Assembly: GCF_029989365.1 (NCBI RefSeq)
Contig: NZ_JAPRAQ010000007.1
Coordinates: forward strand, 310,001 to 374,000
Length of the DNA stretch: 64,000 bases
Reading direction: 5' to 3'
Source: Bradyrhizobium sp. Arg816
Lineage (GTDB): Bacteria > Pseudomonadota > Alphaproteobacteria > Rhizobiales > Xanthobacteraceae
Shown: positions 25,479 to 37,076 of the stretch, one piece after another
Position numbering within the stretch: position 1 is the first letter of the stretch
Layout of the letters: each line of letters starts with the position of its first letter
Position numbers and translations under genes: made by a program
Notes under the pieces: generated by a model
What the model saw: the letters and a program-made list of their open reading frames with translations, nothing else
Databases searched by the model: none
What the model was told of the DNA's origin: nothing

Positions 25479-26465
25479 TTAGACAATTTTTACCACGATG
25501 CGACCGCGGACCTGGCCGGCGAGGATTTTCGCGCCCCATTCCGAAACGTCCTCGAGCGGAATTTCATGAGTAATTTCAGTTAGTTTTGTCCGATCCAGAT
25601 CCGAGGCCAGACGCTGCCAGGCGGCTTTCCGCGGCTCGATCGGGCACATCACGGAATCGATGCCGAGAAGGCACACCCCGCGCAAAATGAAGGGTGCGAC
25701 AGAAGACGGCAGGTCCATGCCGGCAGCCAGGCCGCACGCCGCGATGGCGCCGCCGTATTTCGTCATCGACAGGAGATTCGCGAGCGTGGTCGAGCCGACG
25801 CTGTCGACGCCACCGGCCCAGCGCTCCTTGGCGAGCGGCTTTGCCGGTGCCGACAGCTCGTTGCGGTCGATCACCTCGGCCGCGCCGATCTCTTTCAAAT
25901 AGTCCGCTTCCGAGGCGCGGCCCGTCGAGGCGATGACGTGATAACCGAGCTTCGAGAGCACGGCGGTGGCGACCGAGCCGACGCCGCCGGCCGCGCCCGT
26001 GACCACCACGGGGCCGCTCTTCGGCGACAGGCCGTGCTTCTCCAGCGCCAGCACCGAAAGCATCGCGGTGAAGCCGGCGGTGCCGATTGCCATGGCGTCG
26101 CGCGCCGACAGGCCCTGCGGCAAAGCGACCAGCCAGTCACCCTTCACCCGCGCCTTCTCGGCATAGGCGCCGAGATGGGTCTCGCCCATGCCCCAGCCGG
26201 TGCAGACGACCTTGTCACCCGCCTTCCACTGCGGATGCGAGGATTGCTCGACGGTGCCGGCAAAGTCGATGCCGGCGATCATCGGGAAACGGCGCACCAC
26301 CGGCGCCTTGCCGGTGAGCGCAAGCCCGTCCTTGTAGTTCAGCGTCGACCATTCCACGCGGACCGTGACATCACCGTCCATCAGCTCGGAATCGTCGAAC
26401 TGCGTGAGTGCGGCGGTGGTGCCCTTGTCCGCCTTGTCGATCCGGATCGCCTTGAATGTGGCCAC
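25479..26465 (-). CDS. MDR/zinc-free alcohol dehydrogenase-like reductase (YhdH/AcuI family)
   Basis: A 328-residue medium-chain reductase. N-terminal GroES-like half (WSTLNYKDGLALTGK, PMIAGIDFAGTV) and a Rossmann half with VVTGAAGGVGSVATAVLSKLGYHV. The layout matches the YhdH/YhfP/AcuI group, NADPH-dependent reductases of quinones or acrylyl-CoA. The lack of the structural zinc Cys cluster fits that group. It is followed by an exported protein and preceded by an MFS transporter about 40 bp away on the same strand, so the transporter may bring in a substrate, but this is not shown. Confidence 0.87.
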   Translation of the reverse strand: MATFKAIRIDKADKGTTAALTQFDDSELMDGDVTVRVEWSTLNYKDGLALTGKAPVVRRFPMIAGIDFAGTVEQSSHPQWKAGDKVVCTGWGMGETHLGAYAEKARVKGDWLVALPQGLSARDAMAIGTAGFTAMLSVLALEKHGLSPKSGPVVVTGAAGGVGSVATAVLSKLGYHVIASTGRASEADYLKEIGAAEVIDRNELSAPAKPLAKERWAGGVDSVGSTTLANLLSMTKYGGAIAACGLAAGMDLPSSVAPFILRGVCLLGIDSVMCPIEPRKAAWQRLASDLDRTKLTEITHEIPLEDVSEWGAKILAGQVRGRIVVKIV

Positions 26466-26506
26466 GACTGAACTCCCTGGACTTGTTTCAGGGGATGTTT
26501 AGCCGA

Positions 26507-27760
26507 TCAGGCAGGCTGCGCAACCGCTCGCTGAACCGGTTTCTCCACGATCGGAAGATTGATCAGCGCGGACAGCACGCCGAACAGGATCGAGAGCCAC
26601 CAGATCGGCGTATAGGAACCGAACTTTTCGAACACGATGCCGCCGAGCCAGACGCCGAGGAAACCGCCGACCTGGTGGCTGACGAACGCAAAACCGTAGA
26701 GCGTGGCGAGCCAGCGCGTGCCGAACATCAGCGCCACCAGCGCCGAGGTCGGCGGCACCGTGGACAGCCAGGTCAGACCGGAGACCGCACCGAATGCGAT
26801 TGCCGAGAACGGCGTGATCGGGAACGAGATGAAGGCGAGCGTCGCAAGCGCGCGCGTGAAATAGATCGCAGAGAGGATGTAGCGCTTCGGCAGCGAGTTC
26901 TGGAGATAGCCGACGCTCAGCGATCCCATGATGTTGAACAGGCCGATCGCCGCGATCACCCAGCCGCCGGTTTGCGTCGATATGCCGCGATCGACCAGGA
27001 ACGCCGGCAGATGCACGGTGATGAAGGCGAGCTGGAAGCCGCAGGTGAAGAAGCCGAGCACCAGCAGCACATAGGAGCGATGGCCGAAGGCTTCGGCGAG
27101 CGCTTTCGTAAAGGTCTGCTCATCCGCAGGCGCCGTGTTGGCCGTGGCTGCGACCGGCGGCGTCGAGAGCGCCAGTGACAGGGGGATGATCAGCAGCATC
27201 AGGAAGCCGAACACGGTGAGCGCCTGCTGCCAGCCGAAATTGTCGATCAGCGCGACGCCGATCGGCGCGAACAGGAACTGCCCGAACGAGCCCGCCGCGG
27301 TGCCGGCGCCGAGCGCAAGCCCGCGCTTCTCGGCCGGCAACAGCTTGGTGAAGGCCGACAGCACCAGGTTGAAAGAGCAGCCGGCGAGACCGAAGCCGAC
27401 CATGACGCCTGCGCCGATGTTCAGCGACAGCGGCGTCGAGGAATAGCGCATCAAAAGAAGGCCGCCGGCATAGAGCAGCGCTCCGACGCACATCACCCGG
27501 AACAGGCCGAAGCGATCGGCGACCGCGCCAGCAATCGGCTGGCCCAATCCCCACAGCAAATTCTGAAAAGCGATGGCGAGGCCAAACACGTCGCGGCCCC
27601 AGGAGAATTCGTGGCTCATCGGCTGCACGAAGAAGCCGAGCGCCGAGCGCGGGCCGAAGCCGAGCATGCCGATCGCACAGCCGCAGAGAATGATGATCGC
27701 CGGGGTACGCCAGGAGGAGGAACGCGAGACCGGACCGAGCTCGCCCGCTTGAGTGGACAT
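26507..27760 (-). CDS. MFS transporter
   Basis: A 417-residue major facilitator with 12 membrane helices. Helices alternate with the family motif in loop 2-3 (GAVADRFGLFRVMCVGALLYAGG) and a related segment after helix 8. The layout resembles the oxalate/formate-type and nitrate/monocarboxylate porters of MFS, but the substrate is not clear. ATG 27760 is preceded by GAGGAA five bases away; a further 13 codons upstream are possible but lack a ribosome site. It is divergent from nadA, with which it shares a 338-bp gap, and probably co-transcribed with the reductase gene downstream. Confidence 0.87.
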   Translation of the reverse strand: MSTQAGELGPVSRSSSWRTPAIIILCGCAIGMLGFGPRSALGFFVQPMSHEFSWGRDVFGLAIAFQNLLWGLGQPIAGAVADRFGLFRVMCVGALLYAGGLLLMRYSSTPLSLNIGAGVMVGFGLAGCSFNLVLSAFTKLLPAEKRGLALGAGTAAGSFGQFLFAPIGVALIDNFGWQQALTVFGFLMLLIIPLSLALSTPPVAATANTAPADEQTFTKALAEAFGHRSYVLLVLGFFTCGFQLAFITVHLPAFLVDRGISTQTGGWVIAAIGLFNIMGSLSVGYLQNSLPKRYILSAIYFTRALATLAFISFPITPFSAIAFGAVSGLTWLSTVPPTSALVALMFGTRWLATLYGFAFVSHQVGGFLGVWLGGIVFEKFGSYTPIWWLSILFGVLSALINLPIVEKPVQRAVAQPA

Positions 27761-27983
27761 GGGTTCCTCATCAGTCGCTGGCGGATCCGGAATAGGCAAC
27801 CGCGAGTCACGCGTTTAATGCAAATGCATGAAGATCCCAAGCCAAAAATGATTGCGTTCCACGAAGGGCTGCCACCGGAGCATTGCGTTTCATCGCGGCC
27901 TTCCCCAACGCGCCGGGTGCGACTTGACGGGAATGTGTGCGGCTGGGGCTAGCGGCCTGCTCGGGTGCGTGTTATCTTTGATT

Positions 27984-27998
27984 TACTCAGATTGAGTA
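27984..27998. promoter_or_regulatory. Candidate NadQ operator 1 (perfect palindrome)
   Basis: TACTCAGATTGAGTA is a perfect 6-3-6 palindrome 100 bp upstream of the nadA start, flanked by AT-rich bases. Its position before a NAD biosynthesis operon, in a genome with a COG4111 regulator gene, suggests a NadQ-type repressor site. Confidence 0.6.
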
Positions 27999-28058
27999 TA
28001 TCTGAGCTTGAGCGAAAACCCACCGGCCCTCTCGGCCGGATTTCTCAGGCCCTATATA

Positions 28059-28073
28059 TACTCACATGGAGCA
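28059..28073. promoter_or_regulatory. Candidate NadQ operator 2 (imperfect copy)
   Basis: TACTCACATGGAGCA keeps the left TACTCA half-site and 4 of 6 bases of the right half. It is centred 75 bp from operator 1, close to seven helical turns, and sits immediately after TATATA (28053-28058), a possible -10 element, so a bound repressor would cover the transcription start. Confidence 0.5.
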
Positions 28074-28098
28074 TAATTCGCATTCACGGGAGGCTTCG

Positions 28099-29205
28099 AT
28101 GCCCATCACTGGAATTTACGGCCCCGACGACTTTGCCAACCGGCCGCAGGGCCAAGTCCCCGCCCCTCCTCGCGCCGTACCGGCGCGAACCGGCCCCGCG
28201 CTGCCGATGCCCTCACTGGAATGGACTGCGGACGTCGAGCGGGCGACTGCGCCGCTCTATGAGCGCGTGAAGCACGTCATCCCCCCGATCGAGTGGCCGC
28301 TGATGGCGCCGACGATCAAGGCAATCAACGAGCTGAAGCAGGCCCGGGGCGCGGTCATCCTCGCGCACAACTATCAGGCGCCGGAGATCTTTCATTGCGT
28401 CGCCGACATCGGCGGCGACTCGCTTCAGCTCGCGATCGAAGCGACCAAGGTGAAGGCCGACATCATCGTGCAATGCGGCGTGCACTTCATGGCGGAGACG
28501 TCAAAGCTGCTCAACCCGGACAAGATGGTATTGATCCCGGACGCGCGCGCCGGCTGCTCGCTCGCAGACAGCATCACGGGCGCGGACGTTCGCCTGCTCC
28601 GCGAAAAATTTCCCGGCGTGCCCGTCGTCGCCTATGTCAACACGTCGGCAGAAGTGAAGGCGGAGGTCGACATCTGCTGCACCTCGTCGAACGCGGTGCA
28701 AGTGGTCGAGAGTCTGAATTCACCCACGGTGATCTTCCTGCCGGACCGCTATCTTGCAAGCTACGTCGCCTCGAAGACCGACGTAAAAATCATCGCCTGG
28801 AAGGGCGCCTGCGAGGTGCACGAGCGCTTTACGGGTGAGGAGCTGCGCGCCTATCGCGAAGCCGACCCGTCCGTGCAGATCATCGCGCATCCCGAATGTC
28901 CGCCTGATGTGCTGGCGGAAGCCGATTTCACCGGCTCGACCGCGCACATGATCAACTGGGTGCGCGAGCGGCGGCCGCGGCGGCTCGTCATGATCACGGA
29001 ATGCTCGATGGCCGACAATGTCCGCGCCGAGCTGCCTGATGTGGAGATGCTCCGCCCCTGCAATCTCTGCCCGCACATGAAGCGCATCACGCTCGCCAAC
29101 ATTCTGGACAGCCTGCTCACGCTTGGCGAGCAGGTCACGATCGATCCCGCGCTCGCGGAACGCGCGCGGCGCTCGGTCGAGCGGATGATCAATCTGAAGA
29201 ATTGA
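28099..29205 (+). CDS. nadA: Quinolinate synthase
   Basis: A 368-residue quinolinate synthase, the 4Fe-4S enzyme that condenses iminoaspartate with dihydroxyacetone phosphate in de novo NAD synthesis. Cluster cysteines are visible in VQCGVHFMAE, ITECSMADN and PCNLCPHMK, with VILAHNYQAPEI near the start of the catalytic part. The N-terminal 55 residues are a Pro-rich extension. I chose ATG 28099 (GGGAGG upstream); an earlier in-frame ATG at 28066 lies within the second operator. Nine bases separate it from nadB, and nadC follows; this is the nadABC operon. Confidence 0.96.
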   Translation: MPITGIYGPDDFANRPQGQVPAPPRAVPARTGPALPMPSLEWTADVERATAPLYERVKHVIPPIEWPLMAPTIKAINELKQARGAVILAHNYQAPEIFHCVADIGGDSLQLAIEATKVKADIIVQCGVHFMAETSKLLNPDKMVLIPDARAGCSLADSITGADVRLLREKFPGVPVVAYVNTSAEVKAEVDICCTSSNAVQVVESLNSPTVIFLPDRYLASYVASKTDVKIIAWKGACEVHERFTGEELRAYREADPSVQIIAHPECPPDVLAEADFTGSTAHMINWVRERRPRRLVMITECSMADNVRAELPDVEMLRPCNLCPHMKRITLANILDSLLTLGEQVTIDPALAERARRSVERMINLKN

Positions 29206-29214
29206 GAGTGAAGC

Positions 29215-30822
29215 ATGCAAGACAACATCCACAACCTCACCCGCAGCACCGATGACGTCGTCATCGTCGGCGGTGGCCTCGCCGGACTCTTTTGTGCACT
29301 GAAGCTCGCGCCGCGGCCGGTAACCCTGATCTCGGCCGCCCCGCTCGGACAGGGCGCATCATCCGCCTGGGCGCAGGGCGGCATCGCAGCGGCCGTGGCC
29401 GAAGGCGATAGCCCGGAGGCGCACGCCGCCGACACCATCGCCGTCGGCGGCGGTCTTGTCGATGAAGCGGTTGCACTTGGCATCGCGCGCGAGGCCGCGC
29501 CACGGATTCACGATCTACTCGCCTATGGCGTGCCGTTCGACCGCGACCTCGAAGGCAAGCTCGCTGTCGGCCGCGAGGCCGCGCATTCGGCGCGACGCAT
29601 CGTGCATGTGCGCGGCGACGGGGCCGGAGCCGCGATCATCGCGGCCCTGAGCGAGACCGTACGGCGCACGCCATCGATCCGGTTAATCGAAGGTCTCGTG
29701 GCCGAAGCGCTGTTGACCGAGGACGGCGCCGTCACCGGCCTTCAATTGCGCGAGGCCGGCAATCCCGCTGCACGTCCGCTCCTGCTTGCCTCTCGCGCGG
29801 TGGTACTGGCGACCGGCGGCCTCGGCCATCTCTATGCCGTCACCACCAACCCGCTCGAAGCCAGCGGCTCGGGCCTTGCGATCGCAGCACGCGCCGGCGC
29901 CGTGATCGCCGACCCTGAATTCGTCCAGTTCCACCCCACCGCCATCATGGCCGGCCGCGATCCGGCGCCGCTGGCAACCGAGGCGCTGCGCGGCGAAGGC
30001 GCGACGCTGATCAACGGCGATGGCGAACGTTTCATGCTCGCGCGCCATCCGCTCGCAGAGCTCGCGCCGCGCGACATCGTGGCCCGCGGCGTTTTCGCCG
30101 AGATAGCGGCCGGGCGGGGTGCCTTCCTCGATGCACGGCAGGCGCTCGGCACGGGCTTCGCTGACAAGTTCCCGACGGTGCATGCAAGCTGCATCACTGC
30201 CGGTATCGATCCCGCGACGCAGGCCATCCCGATCGCGCCGGCAGCGCATTACCACATGGGCGGCATCGCGGTGGACGAGCGCGGCCGCAGCTCGATCGAC
30301 GGGCTCTGGGCCGGCGGCGAGGTATCGTCCACCGGCGCGCACGGTGCCAACCGGCTCGCCTCGAATTCGCTGCTGGAGGCGGTGGTCTACGCCGCCCGCA
30401 TCGCCGACGACATCACCGGCCGCGCCATCCCCTCGCCCGCCCGCCTTCCCGATGCGTTGGTGACGTCACGTGGCGGCACGCCGGACGCTGCCGCCGTTAA
30501 GCGGTTGCGAACGATGATGAGCGCGCATGTCGGCGTGATCCGCGACGCTGACGGGCTCGCGGAGGCCGTCCGCAGCTTCGCCGCAGTCGAACGCGGGCCC
30601 GCAAGCATCGCTCTCCGCAACATGGCGGCTTCAGCCCTGCTCGTCGCGGCTTCCGCCTGGAGCCGGCGCGAGAGCCGCGGCGCGCATTTCCGCTCCGACC
30701 ATCCGGCGGATGTCCCCGCGCTGGCGCAGAGAACGATGACCACTCTCACGGATGCACGTGAGATCGCGGAGAGCCTGAGCGAGCGTCCGCTGCCACGCAC
30801 CGCCCGACCGATGATCGCCTGA
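29215..30822 (+). CDS. nadB: L-aspartate oxidase
   Basis: A 535-residue flavoprotein of the succinate dehydrogenase/fumarate reductase family that oxidises aspartate to iminoaspartate for NadA. The FAD-binding VIVGGGLAGLFCALKL (about 18-33) is followed by SSAWAQGGIAAA, the active-site region HYHMGGIAVDERGRSSI, and GGEVSSTGAHGANRLASNS. It is of normal length, with a C-terminal helical domain that includes the RRESRGAHFRSD motif. ATG 29215 follows GAGAGTGAAGC. The stop codon overlaps a possible nadC start, so the operon is tight. Confidence 0.95.
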   Translation: MQDNIHNLTRSTDDVVIVGGGLAGLFCALKLAPRPVTLISAAPLGQGASSAWAQGGIAAAVAEGDSPEAHAADTIAVGGGLVDEAVALGIAREAAPRIHDLLAYGVPFDRDLEGKLAVGREAAHSARRIVHVRGDGAGAAIIAALSETVRRTPSIRLIEGLVAEALLTEDGAVTGLQLREAGNPAARPLLLASRAVVLATGGLGHLYAVTTNPLEASGSGLAIAARAGAVIADPEFVQFHPTAIMAGRDPAPLATEALRGEGATLINGDGERFMLARHPLAELAPRDIVARGVFAEIAAGRGAFLDARQALGTGFADKFPTVHASCITAGIDPATQAIPIAPAAHYHMGGIAVDERGRSSIDGLWAGGEVSSTGAHGANRLASNSLLEAVVYAARIADDITGRAIPSPARLPDALVTSRGGTPDAAAVKRLRTMMSAHVGVIRDADGLAEAVRSFAAVERGPASIALRNMAASALLVAASAWSRRESRGAHFRSDHPADVPALAQRTMTTLTDAREIAESLSERPLPRTARPMIA

Positions 30823-30833
30823 TGGAGTCCCCC

Positions 30834-31712
30834 ATGATCACCCCGACCTCACTGCTCTACCCCGACGCCTTCCTGTCGCCGCTTGCGATCGACGAGGCCG
30901 TGCATCGCGCGCTCGACGAGGATCTCGGCCGCGCCGGCGACATCACCTCGCTTGCGACGATCCCGGAGGCGACCAAGGCGCAAGCCATCCTGGTCGCACG
31001 CCAGTCCGGCGTGATCGCAGGCCTTCCGCTGGCGCTGGCGACGCTGCAAAAGCTCTCGCCCGACATCGACGTGCGCGCGCATGTCCGCGACGCCGTTCGG
31101 GTTGCCCGCGGCCAGCACGTACTGACGATCACGGGCCCGGCGCGCGCCATCCTCACGGCCGAGCGGACCGCGCTGAATTTCGTCGGCAGGCTGTCGGGCG
31201 TCGCGACGCTCACGGCCGACTACGTCGCGCGGACCGAAGGCACCAAGATGCGCATCTGCTGCACGCGCAAGACCACGCCGGGATTGCGGGCGCTGGAGAA
31301 ATACGCCGTGCGCTGCGGCGGCGGCTTCAACCACCGCTTCGGGCTCGACGATGCGATCCTGATCAAGGACAACCACATCGCCGTCGCCGGCGGCATCGGT
31401 GCGGTGCTGGAGCGCGCCCGCGCCCATGCCGGTCACCTCGTCAAGATCGAGATCGAGGTCGATACGCTTGCGCAACTCCGCGAGGTGCTCGGCACCGGGC
31501 TCGCCGATGCCGTGCTGCTCGACAACATGGACCTCGCGACGCTGCGCGAGGCTGTCAGGCTCAACGAGGGGCGGCTCCAGCTGGAAGCATCCGGCGGCGT
31601 CACGCTGGACTCGATCGCGTCAATCGCCGCGACCGGCGTCGACTACGCCTCTTCCGGCGCGCTGACGCATTCGGCTCCGAATTTCGACTGCGCGCTGGAT
31701 ATCGAAGCGTGA
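30834..31712 (+). CDS. nadC: Nicotinate-nucleotide pyrophosphorylase (carboxylating)
   Basis: A 292-residue quinolinate phosphoribosyltransferase, which converts quinolinate and PRPP to nicotinate mononucleotide. Motifs: ALDEDLGRAGDITS, RTALNFVGRLSGVATLT, CTRKTTPGLR, LIKDNHI and VLLDNMD; TGVDYASSGALTHS closes the active site. ATG 30834 with GGAG six bases ahead is preferred over an ATG at 30822 that overlaps the nadB stop. It is the last gene of nadABC; a hairpin follows the stop. Confidence 0.95.
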   Translation: MITPTSLLYPDAFLSPLAIDEAVHRALDEDLGRAGDITSLATIPEATKAQAILVARQSGVIAGLPLALATLQKLSPDIDVRAHVRDAVRVARGQHVLTITGPARAILTAERTALNFVGRLSGVATLTADYVARTEGTKMRICCTRKTTPGLRALEKYAVRCGGGFNHRFGLDDAILIKDNHIAVAGGIGAVLERARAHAGHLVKIEIEVDTLAQLREVLGTGLADAVLLDNMDLATLREAVRLNEGRLQLEASGGVTLDSIASIAATGVDYASSGALTHSAPNFDCALDIEA

Positions 31713-31715
31713 TTT

Positions 31716-31749
31716 CTTCACCTCTCCCCGCAAGCGGGGCGAGGTGAAG
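31716..31749. terminator. Bidirectional hairpin between convergent nadC and hydrolase genes
   Basis: CTTCACCTC-T-CCCCGC (31716-31731) pairs with GCGGGG-C-GAGGTGAAG (31734-31749), leaving a 2-base loop. A long GC stem between two convergent stop codons suggests a shared terminator, but a T-run is absent, and the arms resemble repeat DNA. Confidence 0.5.
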
Positions 31750-31754
31750 GAAGA

Positions 31755-33209
31755 CTACCTTCGCTCGATCGCGCCCATCTCGGCGGAGCTCTTGGCTTCC
31801 TGGGCGAGTTCGGCAGAGAGCGCCGCGGTCTGGGCCGGGGTGCCCCAGCTCGGTTCTTCGCTGCCGTCGCCCCAGGCGCGCGGGCGATAGAAGGTGTGGA
31901 CGCCAGTCTTGTACATCTTCTTCATCTCGGCGACCCAGGACGGACGCACCCAGTAGGCGTGGTAGTGCGTGGACTTGCCGACTTCAGGCAGCCAGATCTG
32001 GCCGTCGAGCATCGCCTTCGAAATCTTTTTCGCGCGCTCCCACATCTCGGGCTCGCGGATCACGTCGGCATTGTTGTCGCAGGCGAAGGTGAACTGACAC
32101 GCCAAATGGCGGTGCTTGTTCTGATAGACCGCGCCGCACACGGTGTCCGGATATTTGCCGGAGAAGACGCGGTTCATCACGACTTGTGCAACCGCCATCT
32201 GGCCGCGCACGGCCTCGCCGCGCGATTCGAAATAGACGGCTTCGGCGAGACATTTCTCGGACTTTGCGCGCGACTTGTCGTCGAGCGCGAGCCGCTCCGC
32301 CGGCGATCTGGCGCGCTGGTTGTCGGCATTGACCTCGCCCTTCGGCGCGACACTTTCGCCGCTTTCGATGTCCTTGGCGATCTCGGCCGACGGCGGCGAC
32401 AGCGCGGCCGTCACCTTCATATCAGGGTCGGGCATCACGATCAGCGGCTCGGCGCCAGGCTGCCAGCTCTCGATGCTCTCGAGATTGCCGCCGAGCGAGG
32501 AGCTGCCGAAGAACAGGTTCGAGGTCTTGACGCGGAAGGGATCGCGCGGCGCTGCGGCTGGAAGGGTCGCCTGCTTCAGCGCCTCGAGCGGCTGGACCGC
32601 GAATGCGCGCGCTACGTCACTGGCTTGTGGCGGATTGGCATATTGCGGCAGCGGCGGCGCGCGCAGCGCTTCCTGAAGCTCGGGATCGAGCGCCGCCGCG
32701 GACTCCGGCGACATGATTTGCGGCACCGCGACGGTCTTGGCGCCGAACACCGAGCTGTTCGACGTCGCGGGATCATCCTGTGCCGGCGTTGCCGATGGTG
32801 CGGTCGTCTCGGGAGCCTGCGTGGGTGTGACGCTTGCGAGGCGATCCCCCTTCATGGAGCGATCGACCTTGGGAAAATCGGCGGCCTGGTAGCGCGGCGG
32901 CGCCTGAAGCGCGGGATTGCGGCTGATCGCGCCGGTGACGTCGCGACCATCCAGGCTCGCCAGGCGAACCATCGCGCTCTGCGGAAGCGACGTGCCGATC
33001 GGGCGGGAAAAACTGTAGGTGGCAAGCTGGATCGAGGACGCGGCAGAAAACACCTGCTTCTGCCAGCGCTCGGCGACGCCGGGCTGACGCGCCAGCAACG
33101 ACGCGATATCCTGATAACCGGTCTCTCTCGGCATCAATGCGAAGATGCAGAGACCGATTCCGAAGGACGCGAACCGCGCGCCCTTCGGATGGTTACGCAA
33201 CACTGACAT
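31755..33209 (-). CDS. Cell wall hydrolase (SleB-type, Hydrolase_2 domain)
   Basis: A 484-residue envelope protein. A short cytoplasmic start is followed by an N-terminal hydrophobic helix (FASFGIGLCIFALM), probably a membrane anchor, then a long low-complexity region of about 280 residues, and a C-terminal SleB-like domain (about 340-460) with CLAEAVYFESRGEAVRGQMA, VAQVVMNRVFSGKYP and QFTFACDN. The Glu in YFESRGE is the expected catalytic residue of these lytic transglycosylase-like enzymes. SleB proteins act in spores of Bacillus; in alphaproteobacteria they probably remodel peptidoglycan. The start is uncertain; ATG 33209 is the best of several. Confidence 0.82.
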   Translation of the reverse strand: MSVLRNHPKGARFASFGIGLCIFALMPRETGYQDIASLLARQPGVAERWQKQVFSAASSIQLATYSFSRPIGTSLPQSAMVRLASLDGRDVTGAISRNPALQAPPRYQAADFPKVDRSMKGDRLASVTPTQAPETTAPSATPAQDDPATSNSSVFGAKTVAVPQIMSPESAAALDPELQEALRAPPLPQYANPPQASDVARAFAVQPLEALKQATLPAAAPRDPFRVKTSNLFFGSSSLGGNLESIESWQPGAEPLIVMPDPDMKVTAALSPPSAEIAKDIESGESVAPKGEVNADNQRARSPAERLALDDKSRAKSEKCLAEAVYFESRGEAVRGQMAVAQVVMNRVFSGKYPDTVCGAVYQNKHRHLACQFTFACDNNADVIREPEMWERAKKISKAMLDGQIWLPEVGKSTHYHAYWVRPSWVAEMKKMYKTGVHTFYRPRAWGDGSEEPSWGTPAQTAALSAELAQEAKSSAEMGAIERR

Positions 33210-33480
33210 CGACACGCTCACGCTACGCTTACGCCAGAAAAATCGAACCGCAGTACATCCGTACAATTCGATCTTTATCGTCAGTATCCAATTTAGGTTG
33301 CCGGGGCGTTAATCGGCGTTGCGCGTGCGGCACACTCAAGCGATTGCAGGTGTTTTCACGGGCAATGATGCACGTTGGTAAACGCCGCCTCTCCTAAAGC
33401 GGTAAACATTCGGTCAACACGAATGGTGAAGGAACTCTTGCGCGCGTCCCATTACGGGACGTGCGACGAGTTCCCTCCGC

Positions 33481-33560
33481 CGTCATTGCGAGCGTAGCGA
33501 AGCAATCCAGAGGCTATCCGCGGAGGCAGTCTGGATTGCTTCGCTGCGCTCGCAATGACG
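33481..33560. repeat. Palindromic repeat GTCATTGCGAGCG...GCAATGACG, copy in hydrolase-ppdK gap
   Basis: Left arm CGTCATTGCGAGCGTAGCG, then AAGCAATCCAGA; right arm TCTGGATTGCTTCGCTGCG and CTCGCAATGACG is its inverted copy. The two arms are nearly perfect over about 30 bp. Close relatives lie at 44751 and 54277, and a longer variant at 8258. Confidence 0.85.
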
Positions 33561-33585
33561 CGTGGATGGAGTGTCGTCTGAAATG

Positions 33586-33612
33586 AAAAGAGGCGGGGCT
33601 TTGCCCCGCCTC
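33586..33612 (-). terminator. Intrinsic terminator of ppdK
   Basis: On the minus strand GAGGCGGGGC (33603-33612) pairs perfectly with GCCCCGCCTC (33590-33599) across a 3-base loop, followed by TTTTC (33585-33589). It lies 26 bp past the ppdK stop codon. Confidence 0.8.
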
Positions 33613-33638
33613 TCTCAACTCAATCCTGATCTCCGCGC

Positions 33639-36602
<2,964 letters not shown>

Positions 36603-36698
36603 AGCTTGCACACAACCTGCGAGAGGAATGGGAAATCGCGCGCCTTACACCACTTTGGGCAGGCCCGCGCAAGTCGAAGAGTTCCGGAAAATGAAGGC

Positions 36699-36854
36699 CT
36701 AGAGATGGAGCCACTTCAACAATCCGAGCCCGATCGCACCATTTATGATGAGAAAGATCGCGACGATCAGGTTGAGAAGGCGCGGCATGATCAGGATGAG
36801 CACGCCCGCAAGCAGCGACAGAAGCGGCGAGATGTGGGCGACGGTGATGTGCAT
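36699..36854 (-). CDS. DUF3096 small membrane protein (51 aa)
   Basis: A 51-residue protein beginning MHITVAHISPLLSLLAGVL with two hydrophobic helices (about 8-24 and 26-46) and a short Lys-Trp-Leu-His-Leu end. This fits the small DUF3096 inner-membrane family; its role is unknown. A ribosome site GGAAAG precedes ATG 36854. Upstream, at 36922-36946, GGAAC-N16-CGTC resembles a general-stress ECF promoter. It stands alone between ppdK and the divergent DUF1236 gene. Confidence 0.75.
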   Translation of the reverse strand: MHITVAHISPLLSLLAGVLILIMPRLLNLIVAIFLIINGAIGLGLLKWLHL

Positions 36855-36921
36855 GAAATGTCTTTCCGTGACGTGAGGCGAATCGCGGCTGGATCATACC
36901 GGACCGGGTTCCGCGGGTAGA

Positions 36922-36946
36922 GACGCACAAGAGGCGAGCAGGTTCC
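36922..36946 (-). promoter_or_regulatory. Candidate ECF/EcfG-type promoter of DUF3096
   Basis: On the minus strand GGAAC (36942-36946), 16 bp, CGTC (36922-36925). EcfG, the general stress sigma of alphaproteobacteria, uses GGAAC-N16/17-CGTT. The last base differs, so the match is partial. Confidence 0.4.
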
Positions 36947-37076
36947 CGGCTTCGCGAAAACTGCCCGAAATTGCCGCCGATGCGGCAGGGGTTTCCCGGA
37001 ACATTGCGAAGGGGACATGCATTGGCAACCGGTCGCGCCAGTAGCGCCGGCTGAAACCAGTTCGAAGGAGTTGCCC

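Larger units (their letters stand above)
27761..28098. other. Gene-free region between the MFS transporter and nadA
   Basis: The 338-bp divergent region holds two NAD-type operator candidates and a TATATA element near nadA. The half next to the transporter shows no clear element. Confidence 0.6.
33210..33638. other. Gene-free region upstream of the hydrolase and downstream of ppdK
   Basis: The 429-bp stretch holds the presumed hydrolase promoter (AT-rich at 33230-33300), a palindromic repeat at 33481-33560 and the ppdK terminator at 33586-33612. Near 33380-33415 there are two GGTAAAC motifs (GGTAAACGCC and GGTAAACATT) 26 bp apart. Confidence 0.5.
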
